DNA of 36,255 nucleotides from Prosthecochloris ethylica (GTDB lineage Bacteria; Bacteroidota; Chlorobiia; Chlorobiales; Chlorobiaceae): the NCBI RefSeq assembly GCF_015234275.1, contig NZ_JADGII010000018.1. One strand, 5' to 3'. Below, in pieces: positions 15,947 to 23,858 of this stretch; the stretch's first letter is position 1; each line of letters begins with the position of its first letter. Position numbers and translations under genes: made by a program. The notes beneath the pieces were generated by a model that saw only the letters and a program-made list of their open reading frames with translations, was not told the DNA's origin and ran no database searches.

Positions 15947-16018
15947 TGGGGTGTGGCCAAGTGGTAAGGCATCGCCCTTTGGAGGCGACATTCGCAGGTT
16001 CGAATCCTGCCGCCCCAG
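15947..16018 (+). tRNA. tRNA-Gln (anticodon TTG)
   Basis: A 72-nt cloverleaf. The acceptor TGGGGTG pairs with CGCCCCA, with the weak first pair T-A that glutaminyl-tRNA synthetase favours. The anticodon stem TCGCC/GGCGA encloses CTTTGGA (anticodon TTG), the T arm is GCAGG/CCTGC, and the discriminator is G. CCA is not encoded. It is a stand-alone gene with its own promoter and terminator. Confidence 0.96.
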
Positions 16019-16027
16019 CCTCTCTGA

Positions 16028-16058
16028 AAAGCGCCCCGAATCCCCGGGCGCTTTTTTT
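16028..16058 (+). terminator. Intrinsic terminator of tRNA-Gln
   Basis: AAAGCGCCC (16028-16036) pairs with GGGCGCTTT, and the stem ends in a seven-T run (16052-16058), ten nt after the tRNA. This is a classic rho-independent terminator. Confidence 0.9.
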
Positions 16059-16111
16059 ATACCTGAACTCCTCCCACAAAACCCCTGGATATTTCGTAAA
16101 TTCCAACCTTC

Positions 16112-16153
16112 CTCTTGTCACTTGTCACTTGTCACTTGTCTCTTGTCTCTTGT
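16112..16153. repeat. Heptamer tandem array (units CACTTGT and CTCTTGT)
   Basis: Six contiguous 7-bp units in the order CTCTTGT, three CACTTGT, two CTCTTGT, ending 17 nt before the trpF start codon. The CAC-NNNT pattern is shared with the arrays at both window ends (CACCAAT and CACTGGT). The preceding stretch 16059-16111 holds no recognisable element. Confidence 0.9.
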
Positions 16154-16170
16154 CACATAAACCCATCTTC

Positions 16171-16842
16171 ATGACCCGTATCAAAATCTGCGGCATCACA
16201 AAGGTTGACGATGCGCTTGCAGCGGCAGAAGCAGGCGTCCATGCTCTCGGTTTCAACTTCAGCCCTTCGAGTCCCAGAGCTGTGACACCTGAAAAAGCCG
16301 GACGTATCATAGCTGAACTGCCGCCGTTTATTTCGACCGTGGGTATTTTCGTCGAACACAGCCCGGAGGAGATCAACCGTATCTGCAGCCTGTGCCGACT
16401 GCATTATGCCCAGCTGCACAGCGATGCATATACAGCGGAACGCTCCAGAAACGTCCGTGCTCCCGGAATCATACGGGTTTTCCGACCCGGTCCCGGCTTC
16501 AGCATCGAAGAGGTTGAAGAATACCGGAGCAAATCGGGAATCAGCAGCATGCTGTTCGATGCCTACAAACAGGGACAGGCGGGAGGCACCGGCGAGCGGA
16601 TTGGCAAACGTAAGCTGGAGATGATTTTCTCGAATCGCAGCATCGCACAGCGCGCGCTGCTTGCCGGAGGGCTCACTCCCGACAATGTCGTCGATGCCAT
16701 CCTCTCGGCCCGCCCGTACGGTGTCGATACCGCCAGCGGAGTCGAATCATCGCCGGGAAGAAAGGACCATGAAAAAATCAGGGCATTCATCACGGCGGTT
16801 CATGAAGCCGACAGGCTTCAGGATGCCACCCGGGACACATGA
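16171..16842 (+). CDS. trpF: Phosphoribosylanthranilate isomerase
   Basis: Catalyses the Amadori rearrangement that is the third step of tryptophan synthesis. The 223-residue TIM barrel starts MTRIKICGITKVDDAL, with the catalytic cysteine at Cys7. It has the general acid Asp130 in LFDAYKQGQAGGTG and the phosphate-binding GGLTPDNV and GVDTASGVESSPG segments. A frame open further upstream runs through the tRNA and heptamer array, so the ATG at 16171 is the true start. No other trp gene is nearby. The array just upstream leaves no Shine-Dalgarno sequence. The 3' end overlaps the convergent hydrolase gene by 25 nt. Confidence 0.96.
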   Translation: MTRIKICGITKVDDALAAAEAGVHALGFNFSPSSPRAVTPEKAGRIIAELPPFISTVGIFVEHSPEEINRICSLCRLHYAQLHSDAYTAERSRNVRAPGIIRVFRPGPGFSIEEVEEYRSKSGISSMLFDAYKQGQAGGTGERIGKRKLEMIFSNRSIAQRALLAGGLTPDNVVDAILSARPYGVDTASGVESSPGRKDHEKIRAFITAVHEADRLQDATRDT

Positions 16843-17780
16843 TCCAGAATCAGCTGTGAAACGGTTTCGGGAAGCTCGATCGTCATCAGGTGCCCGCAGT
16901 CCGGCACACAGCAAAAACGGGCCGAAGCTGAAAGATCGGCCAGCTTCCTGGTATTCTCGCAGGTCATGATCGGATCCCCCTCTCCTGCAGCGAAGAGTAC
17001 AGGAACCTCTATCTCCCTCACAAGCCTGCGGACCTCCACTGCAACCCGGACTGATGCAATCTCGCGGGTAGTCTGCTCGATTGCTTTCGGATCACACAAG
17101 CCGAGACTGTCGAACGCCATCAGAATATCGGATTTCAGGACCGTATTACGTGAGAGGACAAGGCGGGCGAACATATAGACGGGCAGCCACCAGCCAACCT
17201 GGCGAAGCACGCTGTTGAAGGTGAACGTAATAATGGCCGGAGCGATCTGCTCTACGACAAGGCCGCTTTCAGAGAGCCCGAAATTGAACAACACCATGGA
17301 CTGCACCTTCCCGGGACAACGATGTGCATACTGCAGCGCAATCACCGGCCCGTAGGAAAATGCCGCTACATGAAAAGCCTCCAGATCGAGATAATCGACC
17401 AGTTGCGTAAAGTCGTCGGTCAGAACATCCGTCGAATAGTTTCCTCCCGTATCACGCTCCGACCACCCGTGCCCTCGCAGGTCATACGCAATGGTCCTGT
17501 ATCCCTCCCTGTTCAATGCACGGATAACATGGTGCCACCACAACCACCAGCAATCCCATCCGTGAATGAGAAGAACGGTTCCCCGGCCATCATGCGGCCC
17601 GGAATCATGATAGTGATGAACAACGCCATTGAGCTCGACAAACCGGCTCGTCCGTGCCAGATCGAGCAGATAGCGCGCCTGCAGCTGTTCTGACCGATGC
17701 GGCGAGGATTTCAGGCTCTGAAGTTTTGCCCGATAGCGCCTGAACTTGCGGGTTTCCGGCCCGTGAGACAGCTCACTCAT
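16818..17780 (-). CDS. Alpha/beta-hydrolase fold protein
   Basis: A 320-residue hydrolase of unknown substrate. A basic N-terminal extension (about 1-45) precedes the fold. The oxyanion segment is LLIHGWDCWWLWW (about 71-83), with an unusual cluster of tryptophans, and YDLRGHGWSERD follows (about 99-110). The nucleophile elbow is AAFSYGPVIAL with Ser142, so the motif is A-x-S-x-G rather than G-x-S-x-G. The acid is probably the Asp in FAAGEGDPIM, and the base the His in PDCGHLMTIELPE. A longer frame reaches a TTG at 17804, but the ATG at 17780 has AAGGGGG about 6 nt upstream and is the better start. It is divergent from the marR-ablA operon and convergent with trpF. It could be an esterase, lipase or dehalogenase relative; no choice is possible. 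Confidence 0.85.
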   Translation of the reverse strand: MSELSHGPETRKFRRYRAKLQSLKSSPHRSEQLQARYLLDLARTSRFVELNGVVHHYHDSGPHDGRGTVLLIHGWDCWWLWWHHVIRALNREGYRTIAYDLRGHGWSERDTGGNYSTDVLTDDFTQLVDYLDLEAFHVAAFSYGPVIALQYAHRCPGKVQSMVLFNFGLSESGLVVEQIAPAIITFTFNSVLRQVGWWLPVYMFARLVLSRNTVLKSDILMAFDSLGLCDPKAIEQTTREIASVRVAVEVRRLVREIEVPVLFAAGEGDPIMTCENTRKLADLSASARFCCVPDCGHLMTIELPETVSQLILDHVSRVAS

Positions 17781-17870
17781 ACACACCCCCTTTTCTATCG
17801 TCAAGCCACTTCGTTAAAGATAGCACACTGGACCCACGGAAAAAACCGCTTCCCGATCAAGTCGCCTGTT

Positions 17871-17940
17871 TTGATGTAGACATAATTTTTCGTATACTAC
17901 GTACAAATTATTTCGCATACGAAATATTTGCATACGAAAC
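17871..17940 (+). promoter_or_regulatory. Promoter and tandem operator-like palindromes of the marR-ablA operon
   Basis: TTGATG (17871-17876) and TATACT (17893-17898) are spaced by 16 nt, with a start near 17905. Immediately downstream lies the palindrome ATTTCG-CATA-CGAAAT (17910-17925), then a near copy ATTTG-CATA-CGAAAC (17926-17940). A half-site TTTCGTATAC overlaps the -10. Palindromes of this size with a start inside them are typical MarR autoregulatory sites, so repression by the adjacent MarR protein is likely. Confidence 0.7.
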
Positions 17941-17954
17941 ATCCTGACAGCCGC

Positions 17955-18488
17955 ATGAATCCGGACCCTGGTCACGCTATCGATCACAGTTCAGTCAGCC
18001 TCCGGGCACTGAGGCGCATTATCCGGGCGCTCGATGTGCATTCGAGAAAACTCTATCGCGAATGCAACATCACCTCGCCCCAGATTCTCTGCCTGCACAG
18101 TCTTGCCGCAGAGGAGCACCATACCCTGTCCTCGCTTGCACGCGAACTGCATCTCGGGCTGAGCACCGTCAACGGCATTATCGACCGGCTCGAACTTCGC
18201 GGCCTCGTCAAACGGACCAGGTCAACCACCGATCAGAGAAAAGTGATGATCGGCATCACCGATGCCGGACAGGACCTGCTCCAAACCGTTCCCGAACTGA
18301 TGCGGGACCTCTATGCACAGGCATTCAGCAGGCTCCCCTCCGAGGAACAGATCACACTGGCATCCCTGCTTGACAGGCTTGCCGGACACCTTGACCCAGA
18401 CAATCCAGACAAGGGTCGTAAACCGGAAACCATTGAATCTACCCATGACGTTATCACCAACACAGGAACAGATTATCAATTCCATTGA
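17955..18488 (+). CDS. MarR-family transcriptional regulator
   Basis: A dimeric winged-helix DNA-binding protein of 177 residues. Helices at the N-terminus (LRALRRIIRALDVHSRKLY) lead into the winged helix-turn-helix LSSLARELHLGLSTVNGIIDRLELRGLVKR, followed by the wing TRSTTDQRKVMIGITDAG with the conserved D-x-R. A C-terminal dimerisation helix and a low-complexity tail (about 150-177) finish the protein. The ATG at 17955 is preferred to the upstream TTG at 17928, which lies in the operator. The gene overlaps ablA by 44 nt, so it is the first gene of the osmolyte operon and probably controls it together with itself. The signal it senses is not visible. Confidence 0.9.
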   Translation: MNPDPGHAIDHSSVSLRALRRIIRALDVHSRKLYRECNITSPQILCLHSLAAEEHHTLSSLARELHLGLSTVNGIIDRLELRGLVKRTRSTTDQRKVMIGITDAGQDLLQTVPELMRDLYAQAFSRLPSEEQITLASLLDRLAGHLDPDNPDKGRKPETIESTHDVITNTGTDYQFH

Positions 18489-19758
18489 CGATAAAGCCAA
18501 TCTTTCGAACTGGAAGGACTGGAGATGGCAGATGCGTCACAGCATCAGAGATCTTGACACCTTCGAAACCCTTCTCGGTATACAGCTTACTCCTGAACAG
18601 CGCAAGGCATTCACGGATACGGTCGAAAAATTCCCGATGTCGATCACGCCATACTACCTGTCGCTGATCAATACAGACGACATGAAGAACGATCCGATTT
18701 TCCGCCAGAGCGTCCCGTCTCCGGACGAACTGCGTATTCTCAAAGGCGACATGTCGGACCCGCTGCATGAAGACCAGGACAGCCCGGCACCGTGCATTAC
18801 CCATCGCTACCCGGACAGGGTCCTGCTGCTCGTGAGCAACACCTGCCCGATGTACTGCCGCCACTGCACCCGCAAGCGCAAGGTCGGTGACCAGGATACG
18901 ATCCCGACAAAATCGGCAATCAGCAAGGGGATCGAGTATATTCGCAATACCCCGGCAATTCGCGACGTACTTCTCAGCGGCGGCGATCCGTTTCTCCTTT
19001 CAGATGAGTATCTCGACTGGATCCTTACCGAGCTGCGAAGCATAGAACATGTCGAAATCATCAGGATCGGAACACGCACTCCGGTTGTGCTGCCGTACCG
19101 GATCACCCCGGAACTGACAGCCATCCTGAAAAAGCACCAGCCGGTCTGGATCAATACCCATTTCAACCACTCGAGAGAGATCACCCAGTCGGCCCGCACC
19201 GCGCTTGCCATGCTGGCAGATGCCGGCGTTCCGCTCGGCAACCAGACCGTGCTGCTCTCCGGCATCAACGACTGTCCGAGAATCATGAAATCACTGGTTC
19301 ACAAGCTGGTCAGGAACCGGGTCCGCCCCTACTATCTTTACCAGTGCGACCTGTCCGAGGGCCTGTCGCACTTCCGCACTCCTGTCGGCAAGGGCATCGA
19401 AATTCTCGAAAGCCTTATCGGCCATACCAGCGGGTTCTGCGTACCTACCTACGTGATCGATGCACCCGGTGGCGGCGGCAAAATCCCGGTGATGCCGAAC
19501 TACCTGATTTCCTGGTCGACCAACAAGGTCGTCCTGCGGAACTACGAAGGGGTCATCACCACCTACAAGGAGCCGGACTCCTACGAACCGACGTTCTGCG
19601 ACCGCAATTGCGACTCCTGCGACCTGATGCTTAACCTCGACGACGCCGATGAAACAAAAGCGATCGGCATCGAGCAGCTGCTGTCGGATTACGACCAGAC
19701 CATTTCACTGGTACCGGCCTCAAACGCCCGCCACTCGAGAAGAAAAGCAGAAGACTGA
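18445..19758 (+). CDS. ablA: L-lysine 2,3-aminomutase
   Basis: Radical SAM and PLP enzyme that converts L-lysine to L-beta-lysine, the first step of Ne-acetyl-beta-lysine synthesis. From the ATG at 18445 the protein is 437 residues. The radical SAM cluster is CPMYCRHC (Cys134, 138, 141). The PLP lysine is Lys346 in PGGGGKIP. Asp302 in YQCDLSEG and Asp339 in VIDAPGG match the two lysine-binding Asp residues of the clostridial enzyme, arguing against the EpmB relatives. A zinc-type cysteine set near the C-terminus (CDRNCDSC, about 385-392) plus Cys277 also fits KamA. It overlaps marR and is followed 6 nt later by the symporter. With ablB two genes on, it makes the osmolyte rather than degrading lysine. 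Confidence 0.94.
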   Translation: MTLSPTQEQIINSIDDKANLSNWKDWRWQMRHSIRDLDTFETLLGIQLTPEQRKAFTDTVEKFPMSITPYYLSLINTDDMKNDPIFRQSVPSPDELRILKGDMSDPLHEDQDSPAPCITHRYPDRVLLLVSNTCPMYCRHCTRKRKVGDQDTIPTKSAISKGIEYIRNTPAIRDVLLSGGDPFLLSDEYLDWILTELRSIEHVEIIRIGTRTPVVLPYRITPELTAILKKHQPVWINTHFNHSREITQSARTALAMLADAGVPLGNQTVLLSGINDCPRIMKSLVHKLVRNRVRPYYLYQCDLSEGLSHFRTPVGKGIEILESLIGHTSGFCVPTYVIDAPGGGGKIPVMPNYLISWSTNKVVLRNYEGVITTYKEPDSYEPTFCDRNCDSCDLMLNLDDADETKAIGIEQLLSDYDQTISLVPASNARHSRRKAED

Positions 19759-19764
19759 CTGGTT

Positions 19765-21219
19765 ATGAGCTGGATCGATTACCTGATCTTTGCTGTCTAC
19801 ATGCTGGGAGTGCTCGCCATCGGCTTCCACTACTTCCGGCAGAACAGCAATGAAGAGGATTACTATGTCGGCAACAGGGATATCAATCCGTACCATGTCG
19901 GCCTGTCAATTGTCGCCACCGATGTCGGTGGCGGCTTTTCTATCGGGCTGGGCGGCGCCGGTTTCCTGATGGGCCTGTCAGGCAGCTGGCTGCTCTTTAC
20001 CGGCCTGGTCGGGGCCTGGCTGTCGGCGGTGTTCCTCATCCCCCGCATCAAGCATATCGACCGCAGGAAAGGGTTCATGACCTATCCCGATTTTCTGCGC
20101 GACCGCTACGATAACCGCGTCGCCCTGCTGGCTGCCCTGATTTCAGGGCTCGGCTACATGGGATTCACCGGGGCACAGATGCTGGCAGGGGCGAAGCTTG
20201 CCTCGGCGACCATTCTCCAGACCAACCCGTTCGGCATGGAACCGATCCTTTTCTCCCTGCTCGTCATCGCGCTCATCACCGTTCTCTATACGGTCATCGG
20301 TGGACTGAAAGCGGTCATTTACACCGACACGGTACAGTGGATCATCCTCCTGAGCGGCCTGGTCCTGGTCACCATCCCGATAACACTCTGGAATCTCGGA
20401 GGCACAGGGGCCCTGAAAGAAGCCCTGCCGCCAACCCATTTTTCGCTGACCGCCATCGCCCCGTCGACGCTTGTCAACTGGATGGTGACCATTGTCCCGA
20501 TCTGGGCGATCGGCATGACCCTCTACCAGAGGATGTATGCCTGCCGAAACGAAGCGGATGCAAAAAAAGCCTGGTTTACCGCTGGATTGTTCGAGTACCC
20601 GGTGATGGCGTTTTCCGGCGTATTTCTCGGCATGTGCGCCCGGGTTGTCTTTCCTGAAGCCGAGCCGGAAATGGCGCTTCCGATGCTGATTCGCGACATG
20701 CTGCCGGTCGGCGTGACCGGTATCATTATCGCGGCATATTTCTCGGCCATCATGTCCACCGCTGACAGCTGCATGATGGCGTCATCCGGCAACTTCACCA
20801 GTGACATCATCCGGCCGTTTCTGGAAAAATCGGACAACGGTGACCAGCGCATGATCCGCCTGTCGATGATCGTCACCTTTGCCGTCGGCACCGTTGCCGT
20901 TATTCTCGCCGCCCGGTTCACGACGGTGCTCAACGCCATTCTCTATACCTACTCATTCATGGTATCGGGACTGTTCGTCCCTACGATAGGCGCATTTTTC
21001 TGGAAGCAGGGGTCCTCGGCAGGTGCTCTGGCAGCCATGGCTGGAGGCGGATCGCTCACCCTGCTGCTCATGACAGGAATCATCTCCCTGCCGGAAAAAC
21101 TCGAAACCCTGGGCCTCGATGCCACCCTCTACGGTATTATCGTCTCGGGGATCCTGTATCTTGTAATTTCTCTGCTGGCTCCCGACAGACCGCCAGCCAC
21201 AAACACAAACGACGAATGA
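19765..21219 (+). CDS. Sodium/solute symporter (SSS family)
   Basis: A 484-residue inner-membrane transporter with about 13 transmembrane helices. The SSS signature GGLKAVIYTDTVQWIIL lies near residues 173-189, and the N-terminal DYYVGNRDINPYHVGLSIVATDVGGGFSIG is typical of the family and includes sodium-site positions. Relatives carry proline, pantothenate, glucose or other solutes. It lies between ablA and ablB, 6 nt after ablA and overlapping ablB by the ATGA at 21216, so it is co-translated with the osmolyte enzymes. Uptake of a compatible solute or of the precursor lysine is the natural guess, but the substrate cannot be read from the sequence. Confidence 0.92.
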   Translation: MSWIDYLIFAVYMLGVLAIGFHYFRQNSNEEDYYVGNRDINPYHVGLSIVATDVGGGFSIGLGGAGFLMGLSGSWLLFTGLVGAWLSAVFLIPRIKHIDRRKGFMTYPDFLRDRYDNRVALLAALISGLGYMGFTGAQMLAGAKLASATILQTNPFGMEPILFSLLVIALITVLYTVIGGLKAVIYTDTVQWIILLSGLVLVTIPITLWNLGGTGALKEALPPTHFSLTAIAPSTLVNWMVTIVPIWAIGMTLYQRMYACRNEADAKKAWFTAGLFEYPVMAFSGVFLGMCARVVFPEAEPEMALPMLIRDMLPVGVTGIIIAAYFSAIMSTADSCMMASSGNFTSDIIRPFLEKSDNGDQRMIRLSMIVTFAVGTVAVILAARFTTVLNAILYTYSFMVSGLFVPTIGAFFWKQGSSAGALAAMAGGGSLTLLLMTGIISLPEKLETLGLDATLYGIIVSGILYLVISLLAPDRPPATNTNDE

Positions 21220-22067
21220 CTGAAGACCGAATCGAACAGTTTCACGGAGCGACCATCCAGCACGGCCCCGAAAGTGACAGGATATATCTCATGAAAACCG
21301 GCACTGCCGATCTGAGTGAACTTCCAGGGGAACTCAAGGCATATGCCAAAGAGAAGGGGTACAGCAAAATCATCGCCAAGGTACCGGCATCGGCAGCGTC
21401 CCGCTTCATCGGCCTGGGATACAGCAAAGAAGCCTCCATCCCGGGGTTTTACAACGGCAGAGAGACCGCCGAGTTTCTCTGTTACTATCCTGACAGCAGC
21501 CGACGTACAGCAGCAAACAGCGAGGAGATCCAACAGAACATCTCGCTGGCTCGACGCATGCACGATAAACCCCTGCCAGAGCTCCCCGAGGGCGTCAGCC
21601 TGGTGACCTGCACTCCGGACAACGCTGAAGAAATGAGTGCCCTGTACCGGGAGGTCTTTCCATCCTACCCCTTTCCCATCGACAATCCGGACTATATCCG
21701 TGAGACGATGCAGACCCATATCGTCTATTTCGGGGCACTCTGCAACGGCCGGTTCGTCGCGCTCTCGTCGGCGGAAATGGATGAGGAACATGCCAATGTC
21801 GAAATGACCGATTTCGCCACCCTGCCGGCCTGGCGGGGCCACAGCCTGGCCGTTCATCTGCTGAAAACCATGGAGACGGCCATGAAAAAACGTGGCATCA
21901 GAACAGCCTATACGATCGCACGTGCAGCCTCTCCGGGCATGAACATCACCTTTTCCCGGGCCGGCTACACCTTCGGCGGGACCCTCGTCAACAATACCAA
22001 CATCTCCGGCGGCATCGAAAGCATGAATATCTGGTATACGTCGTTAGCCGTCAGTCGGGAATCGTGA
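21216..22067 (+). CDS. ablB: Beta-lysine N6-acetyltransferase
   Basis: GNAT-family enzyme that acetylates beta-lysine to the neutral osmolyte Ne-acetyl-beta-lysine. The 283-residue protein has an N-terminal family-specific part (about 1-125: GSERDR-like start, YSKIIAKVPASAASRFIGLGY) and a C-terminal GNAT domain (about 130-280). The acetyl-CoA loop is in FATLPAWRGHSLAVHLL (R/Q-x-x-G-H type), and the late ARAASPGMNITFSRAGYTFGG matches the AblB pattern. The start overlaps the symporter stop. Pairing with lysine 2,3-aminomutase in one operon is the diagnostic arrangement known from methanogens and reported for green sulfur bacteria. Confidence 0.92.
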   Translation: MTEDRIEQFHGATIQHGPESDRIYLMKTGTADLSELPGELKAYAKEKGYSKIIAKVPASAASRFIGLGYSKEASIPGFYNGRETAEFLCYYPDSSRRTAANSEEIQQNISLARRMHDKPLPELPEGVSLVTCTPDNAEEMSALYREVFPSYPFPIDNPDYIRETMQTHIVYFGALCNGRFVALSSAEMDEEHANVEMTDFATLPAWRGHSLAVHLLKTMETAMKKRGIRTAYTIARAASPGMNITFSRAGYTFGGTLVNNTNISGGIESMNIWYTSLAVSRES

Positions 22068-22207
22068 GCTGTTGGTAATACGATCGTGCGTGATGAACGG
22101 GTCGCTGTTCATGGTTGACCGTTATTCGTTACATTTCAGAAAAGCCTTCATCAGCAGCTGGTGAAGGCAGAGCCGCATCTCACACATAACGACTTCTGAA
22201 TCTCACG
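22068..22207 (+). promoter_or_regulatory. Gap with two hairpins between ablB and the antiporter
   Basis: ATGAAC and GTTCAT pair at 22093-22112. A stronger 10-bp hairpin (GCCTTCATCA with TGGTGAAGGC, one G-T pair) lies at 22144-22168. Neither is followed by a plus-strand T run, so termination after ablB is possible but unproven. I see no convincing promoter for the antiporter. Confidence 0.4.
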
Positions 22208-23374
22208 GTGAACAACGCTGAATTCCTCCTGACGATCGGGGCACTGCTGCTTGCCGGCCTGGCTACGGACCTGCTGGGAAAAAAAACCTTTCTTCCACGG
22301 GTAACGTTCCTCCTGATCTTCGGGCTTTTCATAGGTCAGGAAGGGCTGGGTATGGTCCCGGAGCTGTTTGTCGATCACTTCGACCTGATCGGCAACATGG
22401 CTCTCCTGATGATCGGCTTTCTGCTGGGAGGCAAAATGACACCGGACATGTTCAGGGCATCCGGTAAAACCATTATCCTGGTCTCCCTGAGCGGGGCACT
22501 GCTCACGACCCTGCTCGTAACCATCGGCATGATCGCCGTCGGAACGGCAGCGGAGATTGCGCTGCTTGCCGGATGCATCGCCTCAGCCACAGCTCCAGCG
22601 GCTACCGTTGATGCCGTTCTGGAATCCGGAAAGGATACGCCGTTTACCCGGATCCTGCTCTCCGTCGTTGCGCTCGACGACATCTGGGGACTTCTGCTCT
22701 TCAGTGGCGGTCTGGCTGCAATCAGCGCCTTCAGCAGCAGCTCTGGAACCGCCCCGCTGATCGTGGCCGTGCACGATATTGGCGGGTCAATCCTCCTTGG
22801 CATATGTATCGGGATTCCTGCCGCATTTCTGACCGGCCGCATCAACCCCGGCCAGCCCATGCTGACCGAAGCCCTCGGGCTGGTATTTCTCTGCGGCGGC
22901 CTGGCAGCCTTCTTTGGTGTCTCCGTTCTCCTGGCATCGATGACCATGGGAATGGTCATTGCCAATACAGCACGCCATCATGAGTATCCGTTCCATGAGA
23001 TCGAGGGCATCGAATGGCCCTTCATGGTGATTTTTTTCGTTCTTGCCGGAGCCTCGCTCGAGTTCACGGCCCTGAGCCAGATCGGCATAGCTGGCGGAGC
23101 GTACATTCTCCTGCGGACCATCGGCAAAATATCAGGCTCATCACTCGGAGCAACCCTCTCGGGATCCAATCCCGGCATTCGCTCCTGGATCGGTGCGGCC
23201 ATGCTGCCCCAGGCAGGTGCGGCCATGGGCATGGCCCTCGTCGCCTCGACCCGTTTTCCGCAATACCGACAGAGCATTCTTGCCCTCGTCATCAGTACCA
23301 CGGTTATATTCGAACTGACCGGCCCGCTCTTCACCCGTCTGGCCATCCGCAGAACATCGGCAAAAGATATCTGA
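22208..23374 (+). CDS. Cation/proton antiporter, CPA2 family
   Basis: A 388-residue inner-membrane exchanger with about 12 transmembrane segments and no soluble C-terminal domain (no KTN/TrkA module). The core has the discontinuous-helix motif ATAPAATVDAVLE (about 127-139) and the ion-binding pair Asp157-Asp158 in VVALDDIWG. The Asp-Asp pair marks the electrogenic NapA-like branch of CPA2 rather than the Asn-Asp or single-Asp exchangers. Na+/H+ exchange is therefore likely, with K+/H+ an alternative. The start is a GTG at 22208 without a clear ribosome binding site. Its place after the abl operon and before an MscS channel fits a role in salt tolerance. Confidence 0.9.
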   Translation: MNNAEFLLTIGALLLAGLATDLLGKKTFLPRVTFLLIFGLFIGQEGLGMVPELFVDHFDLIGNMALLMIGFLLGGKMTPDMFRASGKTIILVSLSGALLTTLLVTIGMIAVGTAAEIALLAGCIASATAPAATVDAVLESGKDTPFTRILLSVVALDDIWGLLLFSGGLAAISAFSSSSGTAPLIVAVHDIGGSILLGICIGIPAAFLTGRINPGQPMLTEALGLVFLCGGLAAFFGVSVLLASMTMGMVIANTARHHEYPFHEIEGIEWPFMVIFFVLAGASLEFTALSQIGIAGGAYILLRTIGKISGSSLGATLSGSNPGIRSWIGAAMLPQAGAAMGMALVASTRFPQYRQSILALVISTTVIFELTGPLFTRLAIRRTSAKDI

Positions 23375-23446
23375 AACGGCAATCATCCGGGGAACGGGAA
23401 TTTTCTGCAATTGCTCGGGAACGTATTCCTCCCTCTCCGGATTAAT

Positions 23447-23469
23447 ACTGTTGTCGCTATAACAACAGT
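23447..23469. promoter_or_regulatory. Inverted repeat overlapping a TATAAC box
   Basis: ACTGTTGT (23447-23454) and ACAACAGT (23462-23469) form a perfect 8-bp inverted repeat whose spacer and right arm contain TATAAC (23458-23463), a possible -10. No good -35 is visible 16-18 nt upstream. It may be a regulator site for the gene starting at 23502. Confidence 0.4.
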
Positions 23470-23501
23470 TCCTGTAAACTTTTAATTACGATGGAGGCTG
23501 T

Positions 23502-23819
23502 ATGCACATACCGCACCGCGCACTCGGCATTGTCAGGGAAATCACTGCTGACATAGCACATGACGTCACCTACGCCTACGATGACCTGATATTCATGGAT
23601 CACAACGCATATCTCCTGCAGTTCAGTGACAACAACAACGAACTCAATCTGTACTTCAATATCGAGTTCCCGGCTGACGAAGCCGAAGAGATGACAGCTC
23701 GTCTTGAAGAGGCTGCAGCAAAACGCTCCATGAAGATCATCAGAAAAGGCCATTACGAGCTCGCACAGAAGCCTGATGACAATCTCGAAGTCAGGTTTTT
23801 CGACAAAGCACAAGCCTGA
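23502..23819 (+). CDS. Conserved-looking small protein of unknown function
   Basis: A 105-residue, acidic, soluble protein with no signal peptide, membrane helix or cysteine. It alternates strands and helices: IVREITADIAHDVTYAYDD, a strand-rich centre (AYLLQFSDNNNELNLYFNIEFP), then a helix DEAEEMTARLEEAAAKRSMK. This pattern recalls small alpha/beta proteins that bind a ligand or partner, but I do not recognise the family. It has one of the best ribosome binding sites in the window (GGAGG, 23493-23497). It sits between the antiporter and the MscS channel (39-nt gap), so a link to osmotic stress is possible from position only. Confidence 0.85.
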   Translation: MHIPHRALGIVREITADIAHDVTYAYDDLIFMDHNAYLLQFSDNNNELNLYFNIEFPADEAEEMTARLEEAAAKRSMKIIRKGHYELAQKPDDNLEVRFFDKAQA

Positions 23820-23858
23820 ACAGACTGCCCACTGATCACAACAACGTAACACATCATC

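Noticed and set aside
17781..17870. Promoter for the alpha/beta hydrolase on the minus strand.
   Set aside because: Only poor -35/-10 combinations were found (a TATCTT box without a usable -35), so none is reported.
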